DNA of 64,000 nucleotides from Congzhengia sp045635085 (GCA_045635085.1 JAZRBM010000004.1:186001-250000); one strand, 5' to 3'; positions 7,407 to 16,540 are shown, numbered from the stretch's first letter. Program-made: numbers and translations. The notes: generated by a model from the sequence alone, not told the origin.

Positions 7407-7436
7407 TTCTACAATATTCGTGAAGGAGTGTTAGCA

Positions 7437-8318
7437 ATGAAATACATATTAAAAACAGAAGTAAATGGTAATGGAAATAAAGTATTTTCAAAACAGAGAA
7501 ATGGTAAAGTTTTTCTTTATGCAGCACAAGATGAAAATGGTAATTTTGCTCCTGTTGATAAAGAATGGATATTAAAAAATAAAGATAATATAGTTAATCT
7601 TGGTATTTCAGGCACTAACATTTATCCTACGGAGGTAAAGAAAACAAATCATACGGTATTAACATTTACTCAAATCACAGATGACAGATGGGAAAAAGAC
7701 ATAGAGAATAAATTACTTGATATTGTAGATAGAATTAAGAGAAATCTCAATCGTTATGATTTTATTAAAGCAAAAACAAATAATTTCAGAGAAGTTAGAT
7801 TTGGAGATAGCAAACAATACAGATGCGATTTTTATGTTATTAAGACTACAAACAAAGTGACTTGGAATGATATTTATGGTGTTATCAATGGTATTAAAGC
7901 AGTTCCATACACTTTAACAAGTGGTTTAGATTTCAATTCAATAGAAGATAAAAATTATAAACCTGCAGATTGTGGTATCAAAGCATTATATGAGAATGTT
8001 CGTGATTGGTATATGGAGGCATATCCAACAGATGAGCTTGGTGAAGAAATCAATGAATGTTTAATATTTAGAGATATTGTATCCTCCTTGAATGATGGTA
8101 AGGACATATATGATGCCATAGAAGTTGGTGATAGTTTGGTAAGAGAAAGAATATTCTCATCATTGGCAGACAGATTAAAAATAGATTATGACATTATTTA
8201 TTATAAATGGTTGCATCGTAATGGAAGTCCAGACATTGAGATTTATAAAAGAAAATATAGTAAAGAATTAGCAGATATAAAGGGTTTTTCTGATGAAGTT
8301 CTTTCAGAAGATTATTAA
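7437..8318 (+). CDS. Unknown protein, MKYIL family member 2
   Basis: The 293-residue protein starts at ATG 7437 after GAAGGAGTG. The N-terminal module is nearly the same as in the previous gene (MKYILKTEVNGNGNKVFSK, ...VDKEWILKNKDNIVNLGIS). A longer middle follows that is not shared, with YRCDFYVIKTTNK strands. The helical end (IIYYKWLHRNGSPDIEIYKR) again resembles member 1. It is soluble and acidic, without known catalytic motifs. Strong conservation of the module against variable tails suggests a common docking or targeting part. Confidence 0.6.
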   Translation: MKYILKTEVNGNGNKVFSKQRNGKVFLYAAQDENGNFAPVDKEWILKNKDNIVNLGISGTNIYPTEVKKTNHTVLTFTQITDDRWEKDIENKLLDIVDRIKRNLNRYDFIKAKTNNFREVRFGDSKQYRCDFYVIKTTNKVTWNDIYGVINGIKAVPYTLTSGLDFNSIEDKNYKPADCGIKALYENVRDWYMEAYPTDELGEEINECLIFRDIVSSLNDGKDIYDAIEVGDSLVRERIFSSLADRLKIDYDIIYYKWLHRNGSPDIEIYKRKYSKELADIKGFSDEVLSEDY

Positions 8319-8332
8319 GGAGTTGATATAAA

Positions 8333-8659
8333 ATGGGTAAAGCAGTTATTATGAGTGATGTAAAAGGAATAACAGTTACAAAGTTAGAGAGTGGAAAATG
8401 GATGGCAGATATTTTATTTGGTCCCTTGACAATAACAACAGATGGTAAGAAATTAACAAGTGCAGCTCCAGGTTGGAGAGGCGAATATACATATCCTGAA
8501 TTGAGAAATCATCTTCGTGAAAGATATGATATTGGTTTACCACTTCAAGAATATTTAATTTACGTGGGTAAAAGTTGTGCTGGTACAGTATATACTCCAC
8601 CTTACAATACTTATTTGGGTGCAGATTTATTAAATAATACTTATAGCTATATAGGTTAA
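8333..8659 (+). CDS. Unknown 108-aa protein
   Basis: ATG 8333 follows AAGGAG, 14 bases after the previous stop, so the gene probably belongs to the same transcript. The product is strand-rich and glycine/tyrosine-rich (WMADILFGPLTITTDGKK, then LRNHLRERYDIGLPLQEYLI). There is no signal peptide, membrane segment or recognised family. Confidence 0.5.
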   Translation: MGKAVIMSDVKGITVTKLESGKWMADILFGPLTITTDGKKLTSAAPGWRGEYTYPELRNHLRERYDIGLPLQEYLIYVGKSCAGTVYTPPYNTYLGADLLNNTYSYIG

Positions 8660-8674
8660 AAGGAAGTGTTTACA

Positions 8675-9061
8675 ATGACAAAGGGCGAAGCCTATGAGAT
8701 ATTTGATGGCGGTAAATTAGATTTATATTCCTGTAGAGTGGAGTTTGGAAAAGTGCCAATTTCAGAAGTGCCAGATTACTATAAGGCAGCAGTAATGTTG
8801 GTAAGAAGGTATCAAAGAGATTGGTGGAAACATTTGCATTTAGATGCAGTTGGAAAATGCATAATCAGAAAAGAGTTTGGCAGGACGAAGAATATGGGTA
8901 TAATCAGAAAGATTGATTTAGATACAAATACAGTCTATGTATATAATAAGAAGTTGCCAGAGGGTTTACAGAATTATGTAATGGGTTATGACGTATTAGA
9001 AAGTAATTTAAATTGGGGGCCTTGTCACGTAAGATTAATACTTGCTTATGACAATGAATAG
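8675..9061 (+). CDS. Unknown 128-aa protein
   Basis: ATG 8675 follows AAAAGGAAGTG. The 128-residue product has aromatic-rich central parts (YYKAAVMLVRRYQRDWWKHL) and a strand section (MGIIRKIDLDTNTVYVYNKK). It lies in the run of small genes with the same start signal. No family was recognised and no motif supports a function. Confidence 0.5.
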   Translation: MTKGEAYEIFDGGKLDLYSCRVEFGKVPISEVPDYYKAAVMLVRRYQRDWWKHLHLDAVGKCIIRKEFGRTKNMGIIRKIDLDTNTVYVYNKKLPEGLQNYVMGYDVLESNLNWGPCHVRLILAYDNE

Positions 9062-9082
9062 TACATAAAAGGGGTTGTTCGT

Positions 9083-9319
9083 ATGATTACAACAGGTTTA
9101 TTATTTTTATTAAATGATTGGTTACAAAGAAATGGCATAACAGATGTTAGAGTTGGTGTATCTAATAGTAAAGAATATGGTCAATTATATGGTTTGTATA
9201 GAAAAGACAAGAATGGCAAGAAAAGAAGGACATTTATTTTTAAGGCAAAAGAGTTTGATGATATGGTTGATATGATTGCATCACATTATCAAATTACACC
9301 AGATAAATACGTTAGTTAA
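9083..9319 (+). CDS. Unknown 78-aa protein
   Basis: ATG 9083 follows AAAAGGGG. The 78-residue basic protein has an N-terminal helix (LLFLLNDWLQRNG), a basic hairpin (YRKDKNGKKRRTFIFKAKEF) and a C-terminal helix. It could be a small nucleic-acid-binding protein, but no known motif is present. Its stop overlaps the base of the following hairpin. Confidence 0.5.
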   Translation: MITTGLLFLLNDWLQRNGITDVRVGVSNSKEYGQLYGLYRKDKNGKKRRTFIFKAKEFDDMVDMIASHYQITPDKYVS

Positions 9320-9340
9320 GGAGCAGTTATGCCTGCTCCT
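9319..9340 (+). terminator. Hairpin before MKYIL gene 3
   Basis: AGGAGCAG (9319-9326) pairs with CTGCTCCT (9333-9340), followed by AATTTGTT. It is the counterpart of the 7381-7406 hairpin. Confidence 0.5.
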
Positions 9341-9365
9341 AATTTGTTATAAAGGGGTTGTTTTT

Positions 9366-10445
9366 ATGAAGTATATATTGATGACAGAAATAAATGATAG
9401 TGGTAATAAAGTATTCAGCAAGAAAAGAATTGGCAAAGGTTTTCTTTACATAGCAGTAGATGAAAATAAAAAGAAAATTGAAGTTGAAAAAGATTGGGTA
9501 TTATTTAATAAAGATAATATTGTTAATTTGGGTGTAGATAAGAATGATGGTATTTATCCTATTGACATAGAAAAGGCAGAAAAAGAAAATAAGTCAGAGG
9601 AAAAGTCCACCCCCTCTTACTCTGTTAAAGTTACAGTAATGAATTATGATAATCGTAATAGAGTGGATGTCTATTCAGAGGACACAGACAAAGGGGTTTA
9701 TGATGCTAAAAATATTGTAGGTATAAAGTTTGTTTCTCAAAACGGAACAGAACTTGAAACAAAGGATATTTTTAATTCCTCATTCAAAAACTACTTCTCT
9801 TTCTTCTTCCTCTCACCTAACAAGATTAAAAGATTTACATATAGGACAGGTATCAATAAGGTAAAACAAGAACTACCTAAATTAAAAGTTTGTATTTATT
9901 CAGATAGGGGTTATGTTGCAAACGAAACAAAAGAATATTTGTTGGTTGATATGTCTTTATTAGATATTCAAAATGGTACTTTTTCTATAGAGAGGACAGA
10001 GAAAGATATACATACTGACATTACAGCAGTAATGAAATGTCGTTTAAGTGTAAAATCAGAAGAAAACTCAACAGTATATCTTAAAACACCTTGCTTTTTT
10101 AATGAAGCTAACAGAGTGGAATATGAAATAGACGGTAATGTAAAGTCCGTATTTAGTAAGTATTTAGATACAGTTCGTTATGGATTAGGTAGATATACAG
10201 ACTTAAATGAAATTGATGGATTATCTAAAAAGGTTAAAAATGCTGTGAAGTGCTTTGACTATATCAATGGTATGTGGAGTAAATGGTTGAGTGAGTTGAC
10301 TAATACTTCTTTGAAAGAGTATTATTTAGATTTATATAATAGCGGTAAATTGCAGCACTTAAATATAATTCCTTTGTATATGGACGATAATATTAACAAG
10401 GCCATAAACTCTTTAAAAAAGATTTCAGAAGATATAAAAAGGTAA
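9366..10445 (+). CDS. Unknown protein, MKYIL family member 3
   Basis: The 359-residue protein starts at ATG 9366, behind AAAGGGG. Residues 1-72 are the shared module (MKYILMTEINDSGNKVFSKK, ...VEKDWVLFNKDNIVNLGVDK). A charged linker (KAEKENKSEEKSTPS) and a long strand-rich domain of about 230 residues follow, with a helical end containing MWSKWLSELTN. The domain is the largest of the family and is not recognised. One copy of the TATAGAGAGGA 11-mer lies within the gene (9986-9996). Confidence 0.6.
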   Translation: MKYILMTEINDSGNKVFSKKRIGKGFLYIAVDENKKKIEVEKDWVLFNKDNIVNLGVDKNDGIYPIDIEKAEKENKSEEKSTPSYSVKVTVMNYDNRNRVDVYSEDTDKGVYDAKNIVGIKFVSQNGTELETKDIFNSSFKNYFSFFFLSPNKIKRFTYRTGINKVKQELPKLKVCIYSDRGYVANETKEYLLVDMSLLDIQNGTFSIERTEKDIHTDITAVMKCRLSVKSEENSTVYLKTPCFFNEANRVEYEIDGNVKSVFSKYLDTVRYGLGRYTDLNEIDGLSKKVKNAVKCFDYINGMWSKWLSELTNTSLKEYYLDLYNSGKLQHLNIIPLYMDDNINKAINSLKKISEDIKR

Positions 10446-10754
10446 AAAGGTTTAGAAATATTGTCAAATCAACAAAAACAAATAATTTGTAATATTAAAA
10501 TGGAGATTGTTGTTGTTTCAATAACAATCTCTATTGTTTTATAATTTTTTGCAGAATATTCTTATCTTACCTCTTCCTTCGTCAAATTGGTATCATTCAT
10601 ATTTCTTTATTCGTAGAAAATCTGCAAATATTTTTTATGTATATGCATTACTGAACAAAACATATAGTTATAATGATGATTTTTAGTATTATTATGGACT
10701 TTTCTGCAATAATATGGTAGAATTAAAAGAAAAAAATACTAAGGGGTTTATAAT
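10446..10754 (+). terminator. Intergenic stretch with terminator and promoter region
   Basis: A stem of at least 9 bp, GAGATTGTT (10503-10511) with AACAATCTC (10523-10531), followed by TTGTTTTATAATTTTTT, ends the upstream transcript. The remaining 200 bases are AT-rich. No clear promoter of either recurring type was found; AAGGGG at 10741 serves the next gene. Confidence 0.6.
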
Positions 10755-11519
10755 ATGGAATGTGTAGTTTGTGGAAAACAGATGGGGTTTTTCAATGGTA
10801 AAGTTAAAATTGCGGATGGTGCAGTTTGTAACGACTGTTGGAATAAGACAGGTATTGGTACTGATATGGATGCTTTGTTAAGTGCCAGACAATATAGTGC
10901 AAAGGAAATTAATTTAAGGGTTAATGCTAAATCACAGGTGAAACAAGTTGAGAAAGAGTTTAATCCAACTAAAAAAATCTCAAATCTTGTGGCCTTTGAT
11001 GATAATAGTCAAATGATAATGGTTTATACATATAAGGGGTTTAGGAAAAATACAGACTATTTTAAGTATAGTGATATCGTTAGTTTTGATTTATTAGAAG
11101 ATGGTGAGAATGTTAGCAAGGGTGGATTAGGAAGAGCAGTTGCAGGAGGTTTATTGTTTGGTGGTGTTGGTGCTATTGTAGGTGGAGTTACAGGTGCTAA
11201 AACAACAAAGAATGTGTGTAATTCTCTGCAAATCAAAATCACACTCAGAAATAGTTATCAGCAAACAGTTTATATTCCCTTTATTTCAATGAGTACAAAG
11301 ACAAGCAGTTTTGAGTATAAAACAGCATATAAAAATGCTCAAGAAACATTATCTGCTTTACAATTGGCTTGTGAAAGTTCAAATAGTTCAGCAAATGCAA
11401 CACCTCAAACAAGCAGCACAAACATTGAGGATATCAGAGAATATAAGAAATTGTTGGATGATGGTATTATTACAGAAGAAGAGTTTAATGCCAAGAAAAA
11501 GCAATTATTAGGTTTATAA
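10755..11519 (+). CDS. DUF4428 and SHOCT domain protein
   Basis: The 254-residue protein begins with a four-cysteine zinc ribbon (MECVVCGKQMG...AVCNDCWNK) of the DUF4428 type. A strand-rich domain (about residues 75-190) follows, with a glycine-rich hydrophobic stretch (AVAGGLLFGGVGAIVGGVTG) like a membrane hairpin. It ends with a SHOCT motif (EYKKLLDDGIITEEEFNAKK). SHOCT tails are short oligomerisation domains common in Bacillota membrane-associated proteins. Role unknown; such proteins are often carried on phages and integrative elements. ATG 10755 lies behind AAGGGG. Confidence 0.8.
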   Translation: MECVVCGKQMGFFNGKVKIADGAVCNDCWNKTGIGTDMDALLSARQYSAKEINLRVNAKSQVKQVEKEFNPTKKISNLVAFDDNSQMIMVYTYKGFRKNTDYFKYSDIVSFDLLEDGENVSKGGLGRAVAGGLLFGGVGAIVGGVTGAKTTKNVCNSLQIKITLRNSYQQTVYIPFISMSTKTSSFEYKTAYKNAQETLSALQLACESSNSSANATPQTSSTNIEDIREYKKLLDDGIITEEEFNAKKKQLLGL

Positions 11520-11522
11520 AAC

Positions 11523-11559
11523 AGATAAGGGCGGAACTGTAAAAGTTCCGCCCTTATCT
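11523..11559 (+). terminator. Rho-independent terminator
   Basis: A 16-bp perfect stem, AGATAAGGGCGGAACT (11523-11538) with AGTTCCGCCCTTATCT (11544-11559), followed by TTTTAGAG, lies directly after the SHOCT gene. Confidence 0.9.
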
Positions 11560-11717
11560 TTTAGAGTGTTATTAGTTATTGGAAAAAAATTATTTTAATT
11601 GGTTTATGAGTATATTATAACATATATTTTGGTATTAATCTATGGGTGTGAAATGGTTTTAATCTTCCTTTAATGTTCCTTGCTTTTGTTGATAAATCAA
11701 TTATTTTCAATTTTCTC

Positions 11718-11746
11718 TTGGCTAAAGTGAAAAAGTACGGTATCAT
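11718..11746 (+). promoter_or_regulatory. Promoter of the ACGG-TAT type
   Basis: TTGGCT (11718-11723), a 17-base spacer ending AAGTACGG, and TATCAT (11741-11746). The arrangement matches the parA promoter and those at 41834, 48637 and 49572. Transcription should begin near 11753, inside the upstream possible ATG at 11750, which argues for a later start of the next gene. Confidence 0.6.
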
Positions 11747-11791
11747 CATATGGCTCACTCTACCCATTTTAAGAGAAAGGAGATGGTGACT

Positions 11792-12538
11792 TTGGAAGCA
11801 AAGTTAAGTATGCTATTAAAATCAATAGCAAAAGATATGAAGATTAAGAACAAAGACAAATGGGTAAAAGACAGATTGGCTAATTGTCAGATAGCAGTTT
11901 ATAACCCTTGCAGCAAGTATAATAAAGAAATCCATTTGTTAAGTCGTAAGGACATTCCCTTTGGAGTAGTTGATAACTTCTTCAATACAGCAGAGTTTGT
12001 ATTGTTTATAAGTCAGAACATTCCAGAGGATAAGTTGACAGAGTATCAGGTTTATACCTTTAATGACGTAGATAATGAAATATTTATTGGGTACTTAAAG
12101 GATGTCCTGCAACTGCATTTGGATAACCTTACTGCTTTTCAACTCTATTTCAAGTGGAAGCCTGTTGACCTAAAAGTTATCAATGAGAAGGGTACTTGGA
12201 AAATTGGTGATGATATTGGTGAATGGGATAAAAACTTTGAGCTTGTTTTTGACTTCTATGAAATCGTGTTAGTTAATCGAAGTGGTAAGGAAATTATGGT
12301 AGATGTTCCTTACAGGTCTTGGCATAAAGAAAGTATCGAAGATTGGTTATTGAAATATAATGACCTAATCATAGATAATAAGGATGCCTTTATTGACTGT
12401 GGTGAAGAAACTTGGATATCTGATACAGTTTTGGTAAAGAAAAACGGTGAGTATTTACCTTATAGGCTTATCAGGTTAGGAGAAAAATATTTAATTGAAT
12501 GGGTAGTGCAAGATAGAAAAGAGCAGAATGACAATTAA
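11792..12538 (+). CDS. Unknown 248-aa protein
   Basis: The frame is open from ATG 11750, but AAAGGAG at 11776-11782 and the promoter position favour TTG 11792 (spacing 9) over ATG 11750. The acidic, aromatic-rich product (MEAKLSMLLKSIAKDMKIKN) has alternating strands and helices, W-rich motifs (YRSWHKESIEDWLLKYNDLI) and no membrane segment or known catalytic motif. It has its own promoter and terminator and is a single-gene unit. Function unknown. Confidence 0.6.
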   Translation: MEAKLSMLLKSIAKDMKIKNKDKWVKDRLANCQIAVYNPCSKYNKEIHLLSRKDIPFGVVDNFFNTAEFVLFISQNIPEDKLTEYQVYTFNDVDNEIFIGYLKDVLQLHLDNLTAFQLYFKWKPVDLKVINEKGTWKIGDDIGEWDKNFELVFDFYEIVLVNRSGKEIMVDVPYRSWHKESIEDWLLKYNDLIIDNKDAFIDCGEETWISDTVLVKKNGEYLPYRLIRLGEKYLIEWVVQDRKEQNDN

Positions 12539-12720
12539 AAATGGTTGTTGTGGGAGGTGCATCCGTTGGATGCACCTCCTCTTTCGTGTTTGGAGTAATT
12601 TTTGATAAGGATTTGAAAAGTGCTGTTTGTTGAGTAATGACAAAGAATAATAGGGTTTTAATTTTAGTGATAAGAGGTTAAAAATAGGAGTTTTCTTTGT
12701 CATTACTCTACTTTTATAAT
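12539..12720. repeat. Hairpin terminator and 16-bp inverted repeat
   Basis: GGAGGTGCATCC (12553-12564) and GGATGCACCTCC (12568-12579) form a 12-bp stem with a TCTTT tail. Further on, GAGTAATGACAAAGAA (12632-12647) and TTCTTTGTCATTACTC (12693-12708) are a perfect 16-bp inverted repeat around 45 bases. The arm core TTTGTCATTACT recurs at 35921, and related forms lie at 12724, 38249 and 42143. No gene is seen. Confidence 0.6.
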
Positions 12721-13247
12721 TTCCTTGTTATTACTGAATAAATAAGTAAAGGTAATATTTTTATTTTTAAAAAGGTAATAAAAGTTTAAAAAAGTAATAT
12801 TTTTCTAAAGCAAAAGGTAATATTATTTTCAAAATAAAACTTTCTATAATTTTTTGAAGAATTATCAGGGTTTTAGTAGTTTATATATAGTAAAAGATAT
12901 TTTTTCAACTTTTTTCAATTTTTTTGTCCCCTTTTTGCTGATTTTGGAGTTATATATATATAGAAATATATTTCACAAGAGAAAATTAATTTAATTTTTT
13001 TCTGAAATCTTGTCACAAAATGGCAAGTAAAAAGGTTATATATAGGTAGCGAGTTGTGAAAAAGATTATGATACTAGTGGGTAAGAAAAAATATTTTTAA
13101 TTTTTTTCTGAAAAAAGTGACAAAAATCTCTTTCTCATTCGTTATTATATATAGAGGGGTTGAAGAAGGCAGTTTTATATTTTATTAGGTTTTGAAAAAT
13201 AAACAAAACTACAACTTTTTTCTCGTAAGTCCTAATTACCCCACATC
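12721..13247. repeat. AT-rich repeat region, candidate origin
   Basis: This gene-free stretch of over 500 bases contains GGTAAT/AGTAAT boxes (12751, 12774, 12793, 12816) and a 43-bp block (12781-12823) that is identical at 38332-38374. It also has two partly matching blocks, AATTTTTTTCTGAAA followed by GTCACAAAA or GTGACAAAA, then TTATATATAG (about 12989-13045 and 13100-13155). Low GC, iteron-like boxes and long direct repeats resemble replication origins or regulatory arrays of plasmids. No replication protein was recognised next to it. Confidence 0.45.
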
Positions 13248-13280
13248 GTAGGTAGATACGGGTTTTCCGTATCTACCTAC
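13248..13280 (+). terminator. Strong hairpin, probable terminator
   Basis: GTAGGTAGATACGG (13248-13261) pairs with CCGTATCTACCTAC (13267-13280), followed by TTCTATTTTAT. It closes the AT-rich region before the next promoter. Confidence 0.7.
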
Positions 13281-13322
13281 TTCTATTTTATATGATTAAA
13301 GTAGTGATTTTGTTGATTTTCA

Positions 13323-13350
13323 TTGAAAAAACACAATAATATGGTATAAT
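13323..13350 (+). promoter_or_regulatory. Vegetative-type promoter of the SLOG gene
   Basis: TTGAAA (13323-13328) and TATAAT (13345-13350) with a 16-base spacer lie 36 bases before the start codon. Confidence 0.6.
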
Positions 13351-13386
13351 AGATTATGTAAACTAAATATTGGAGTGTGTTGATAT

Positions 13387-13893
13387 GTGGGTACTCAATT
13401 AACAGAAGCTGAATTAAGACTGCATAGGGTTTGTTTCACAGGTCATCGACCTGAAAAGTTGCATTATCCTGAAAAGCAGGTAAAAGCATTGTTGAGAGAA
13501 CAGATAGAAAAGGCCATAGAAGATGGGTTCACAACCTTTATAACAGGTATGGCAAGAGGTATTGACCTTTGGGCAGCAGAAATTGTCCTTGAACTAAAAA
13601 GGAAGCACAAAGATAATGAATTACATTTAATATGTGCCTTACCTCATCCAAACTTTGAGAGCAAATGGAAATTGCCAGATAAAATGAAGTATCATAGCAT
13701 TTTGAAAAAGGCAGATTTACAAAGAACTATCTGCCCAGAGTTTTCTATGAGTGCATATCAAAAGAGAAATATATGGATGGTAAATAAAAGTAATCGTGTA
13801 ATTGCTGCCTATAATGGTGAGAAAGGCGGCACCAAAAATACAATTGACTATGCTTGTAGGGTTGGTATTAATGTTGTTAATATATTTGATTGA
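13387..13893 (+). CDS. SLOG-family (DUF1273/YpsA-like) protein
   Basis: The 168-residue protein has CFTGHRPEKL at residue 13, ITGMARGIDLWAAEIVLELK at about 52, and VIAAYNGEKGGTKNTIDYAC near the end. These are the conserved glycine-rich parts of the DUF1273 SLOG Rossmann fold, thought to bind nucleotide-derived ligands. The start is GTG 13387 with GGAG 11 bases upstream; the nearby ATG 13385 is in a closed frame. SLOG proteins are frequent in mobile elements and near defence genes, and here it directly precedes a restriction system but has its own promoter and terminator. Confidence 0.85.
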   Translation: MGTQLTEAELRLHRVCFTGHRPEKLHYPEKQVKALLREQIEKAIEDGFTTFITGMARGIDLWAAEIVLELKRKHKDNELHLICALPHPNFESKWKLPDKMKYHSILKKADLQRTICPEFSMSAYQKRNIWMVNKSNRVIAAYNGEKGGTKNTIDYACRVGINVVNIFD

Positions 13894-13921
13894 TAGGTAA
13901 GTTCGTTTTGAACTTACCTAT
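13893..13921 (+). terminator. Terminator after the SLOG gene
   Basis: ATAGGTAAGTTC (13893-13904) and GAACTTACCTAT (13910-13921) form a 12-bp stem, followed by TTTTAG. Confidence 0.85.
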
Positions 13922-14084
13922 TTTAGTGTAAATATTTTAAGTAAATAGTTAAAAGTTTTTAAGTATTGTCCTGTTTTATGGACAGTACCTTGTTTATACT
14001 GAGTATTAGAATGGGTAAATTATAATCTGTGTTTATTGAAAATAATATTTTTTCTATCGTTTACGATATATTTTCTATTATTTA

Positions 14085-14113
14085 TTGAAATTACAATACA
14101 TTTATGATATAAT
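14085..14113 (+). promoter_or_regulatory. Promoter of the restriction operon
   Basis: TTGAAA (14085-14090), a 17-base spacer and TATAAT (14108-14113) lie 50 bases upstream of the HTH gene. TATCGTTTACGATATA at 14055-14070 is an imperfect dyad just before the -35 and could be the HTH protein's operator. Confidence 0.65.
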
Positions 14114-14162
14114 AACTATATTGATGTTTAAAAATCAAGTTATTTATTAGGTAGGTGTAATT

Positions 14163-14369
14163 ATGATTTCGTATAAGCCATTTAGAGTATTGGTAGCAGA
14201 ACGTAATCTGAAAGTTAGTGATATATGTAAAGAACTAAATATATCCCCTAACACAATGGCAAAGTTAAATAGTAAAACAGATGATGGTGAACCTATTTCA
14301 CTAAAAAACATTGAAAAATTATGTAAGCATTTCAATGTTTCAATAGACCAAATCGTAGAAATCATTTAG
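14163..14369 (+). CDS. Xre/Cro-type HTH regulator of the restriction operon
   Basis: The 68-residue protein is a single HTH domain: FRVLVAERNLKVSDICKELN, then ISPNTMAKLNSKTDDGEPIS, then LKNIEKLCKHFNVSIDQIVE. It belongs to the Cro/C1 family in the compact YozG-like form. It lies 16 bases before the modification gene, in the position of a controller (C) protein that delays restriction while methylation is established. Autoregulation through the upstream dyad is an inference. Confidence 0.85.
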   Translation: MISYKPFRVLVAERNLKVSDICKELNISPNTMAKLNSKTDDGEPISLKNIEKLCKHFNVSIDQIVEII

Positions 14370-14385
14370 TTAGGAGGATAATCAA

Positions 14386-16524
14386 ATGGCAGTTGTTAAT
14401 AACAAGCAAAGAGAAGAATTACATAGAGCAATATGGAGTATTGCAGATGATTTAAGAGGTAGTGTTGACGGTTGGGATTTTAAGACCTATGTATTGGGTA
14501 CCATGTTTTATAGATATATTTCTGAAAATCTAACCAATTATATCAATGAAGGCGAAAAAGCAGCAGGCAATACTGATTTTGATTATGCTAAAATGTCTGA
14601 TAAAGAAGCTGAATTAGCAAGAGAGAGTTTGATTGAGGAAAAAGGTTTCTTTATTCTCCCCTCTGAATTGTTTTGTAATGTGAGAGCAAAAGCACCTCAC
14701 GATGATAACTTGAATGAAACTATTGAGAATGTATTTAAGCATATAGAACAATCAGCACAAGGAAGTATAAGCGAAGCAGATTTTAGTGGATTGTTTGACG
14801 ATTATGATGTTAATTCAAATAAACTTGGTCCTACAGTAGCAAAAAGAAATGAAAGACTTATCAAGTTATTAGATGGTATAGGTAATATGAACTTGGGGGA
14901 TTTCAAAGACCATTCAATTGATGTATTTGGAGATGCTTTCGAGTTTTTAATGTCAATGTATGCCTCAAATGCAGGTAAATCAGGCGGAGAGTTCTTTACT
15001 CCCCAAGAGGTTTCTGAACTTTTAACAAGATTATCTATTGTAGGTAAAACAGAAGTAAATAAAGTTTATGACCCTGCTTGTGGTTCTGGTTCATTGTTAT
15101 TACAGGCTGAAAAACTTTTAGGTAAAGGTAAAGTTAGACAAGGATTTTATGGTCAGGAAATAAATCCTACTACATATAATCTTTGTCGTATCAACATGTT
15201 TTTGCATAACATTGATTATGATAAGTTTAATATTGCAAATGAAGATACACTTGTGCATCCGCAGCATTGGGATGATGAGCCTTTTGAAGTTATTGTTTCT
15301 AATCCCCCTTACTCTATTAAATGGGAGGGCGACGATAACCCTGTCTTGATTAATGACCCTCGTTTCTCTCCTGCTGGTGTTTTGGCACCAAAATCGAAGG
15401 CGGATTTTGCTTTCATTATGCACTCTTTATCTTGGTTGGCTACAAATGGCACAGCATCCATTGTATGTTTCCCAGGCATTATGACAAGAGGTGGTGCAGA
15501 GCAAAAGATTAGAAAGTATTTAATTGATAATAATTTTGTGGATTGTATCATTCATTTACCAACGAACTTGTTCTATGGTACAACAACAGACACTTGCATA
15601 ATGGTCTTGAAGAAATCAAAGTCAGACAACAAAACTTTATTTATTGATGCAAGAAATGGGTTTATTAAGATTACAAACAATAATCTATTAACCCCTGATA
15701 ATATTTCTAAAATTGTAGACACTTTTATTAGTAGAGAGAATGTAGAGTATTTTTCCTATTTAGCTTCATATGAAGATATTGTAGGGGAAGATTATAATTT
15801 AGCAGTTTCTTCATACGTCAAACAGAAAGACACAAATGAAATAATTAATATTGAGGAACTAAATAGTACTCTTGAGGATATACTTCAACAGCAGCAAAAA
15901 CTGAAGGATAGTTTATCTAAAATCCCTGTTCTAACAACAGAAATTGGTAACTTAATATCCTCAATGTGTCCTGACGGTGTTGAATATATAAAACTTGAAG
16001 AGTGTTTAGATTATGAACAACCAACTAAATACATTGTTAGTAGTACAAAGTATGATGATAACTATAAAACCCCTGTTCTAACAGCAGGACAATCTTTCAT
16101 ATTAGGCTATACTGATGAAACTGATGGTATCTATAATGCCAGCAAAGAAAAACCTGTAATTATATTTGATGACTTTACAACAGGATTTCATTGGGTAGAT
16201 TTCGATTTTAAAGTTAAATCTTCTGCAATGAAGATGCTTACACCTAAAAATGACATTTTGTTTAAATACATATACTATGCCATGAGTAGTATTAAGTATG
16301 TTCCTACGTCACATTCTCGACATTGGATAAGCATATACTCGCAGTTTGAAATCCCTGTTCCGCCTATTGAAATACAGAAAAAAATTGTAGAATTACTTGA
16401 AAAGTATGAAGAACTTACCAACAATATTGTAGAGAAACTTGAAGAAGAAATAGAAACAAGAGAAACACAATATGATTATTACAAAGGAGTTATATTTGAT
16501 ATACCAAATAAGATGATTGATTAA
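14386..16524 (+). CDS. hsdM: Type I modification methylase fused to a half-specificity subunit
   Basis: The 712-residue protein starts with an HsdM N-terminal domain (to about 150). An N6-adenine methylase follows, with the SAM motif DPACGSGS at 229-236 and the catalytic NPPY at 306-309. A coiled linker (LEDILQQQQKLKDSLSK) leads from residue about 525 to one target-recognition domain (MCPDGVEYIKLEECLD...) with the HsdS motif IPVPPIEIQKKIVELLEKYE and a conserved coiled tail. HsdS normally carries two such domains; this has one. Two copies in the complex should therefore recognise an interrupted palindrome, as in other half-S systems. RBS is AGGAGG; the next gene lies 16 bases on. Confidence 0.9.
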   Translation: MAVVNNKQREELHRAIWSIADDLRGSVDGWDFKTYVLGTMFYRYISENLTNYINEGEKAAGNTDFDYAKMSDKEAELARESLIEEKGFFILPSELFCNVRAKAPHDDNLNETIENVFKHIEQSAQGSISEADFSGLFDDYDVNSNKLGPTVAKRNERLIKLLDGIGNMNLGDFKDHSIDVFGDAFEFLMSMYASNAGKSGGEFFTPQEVSELLTRLSIVGKTEVNKVYDPACGSGSLLLQAEKLLGKGKVRQGFYGQEINPTTYNLCRINMFLHNIDYDKFNIANEDTLVHPQHWDDEPFEVIVSNPPYSIKWEGDDNPVLINDPRFSPAGVLAPKSKADFAFIMHSLSWLATNGTASIVCFPGIMTRGGAEQKIRKYLIDNNFVDCIIHLPTNLFYGTTTDTCIMVLKKSKSDNKTLFIDARNGFIKITNNNLLTPDNISKIVDTFISRENVEYFSYLASYEDIVGEDYNLAVSSYVKQKDTNEIINIEELNSTLEDILQQQQKLKDSLSKIPVLTTEIGNLISSMCPDGVEYIKLEECLDYEQPTKYIVSSTKYDDNYKTPVLTAGQSFILGYTDETDGIYNASKEKPVIIFDDFTTGFHWVDFDFKVKSSAMKMLTPKNDILFKYIYYAMSSIKYVPTSHSRHWISIYSQFEIPVPPIEIQKKIVELLEKYEELTNNIVEKLEEEIETRETQYDYYKGVIFDIPNKMID

Positions 16525-16540
16525 AAGAAGGTGAAATAGA

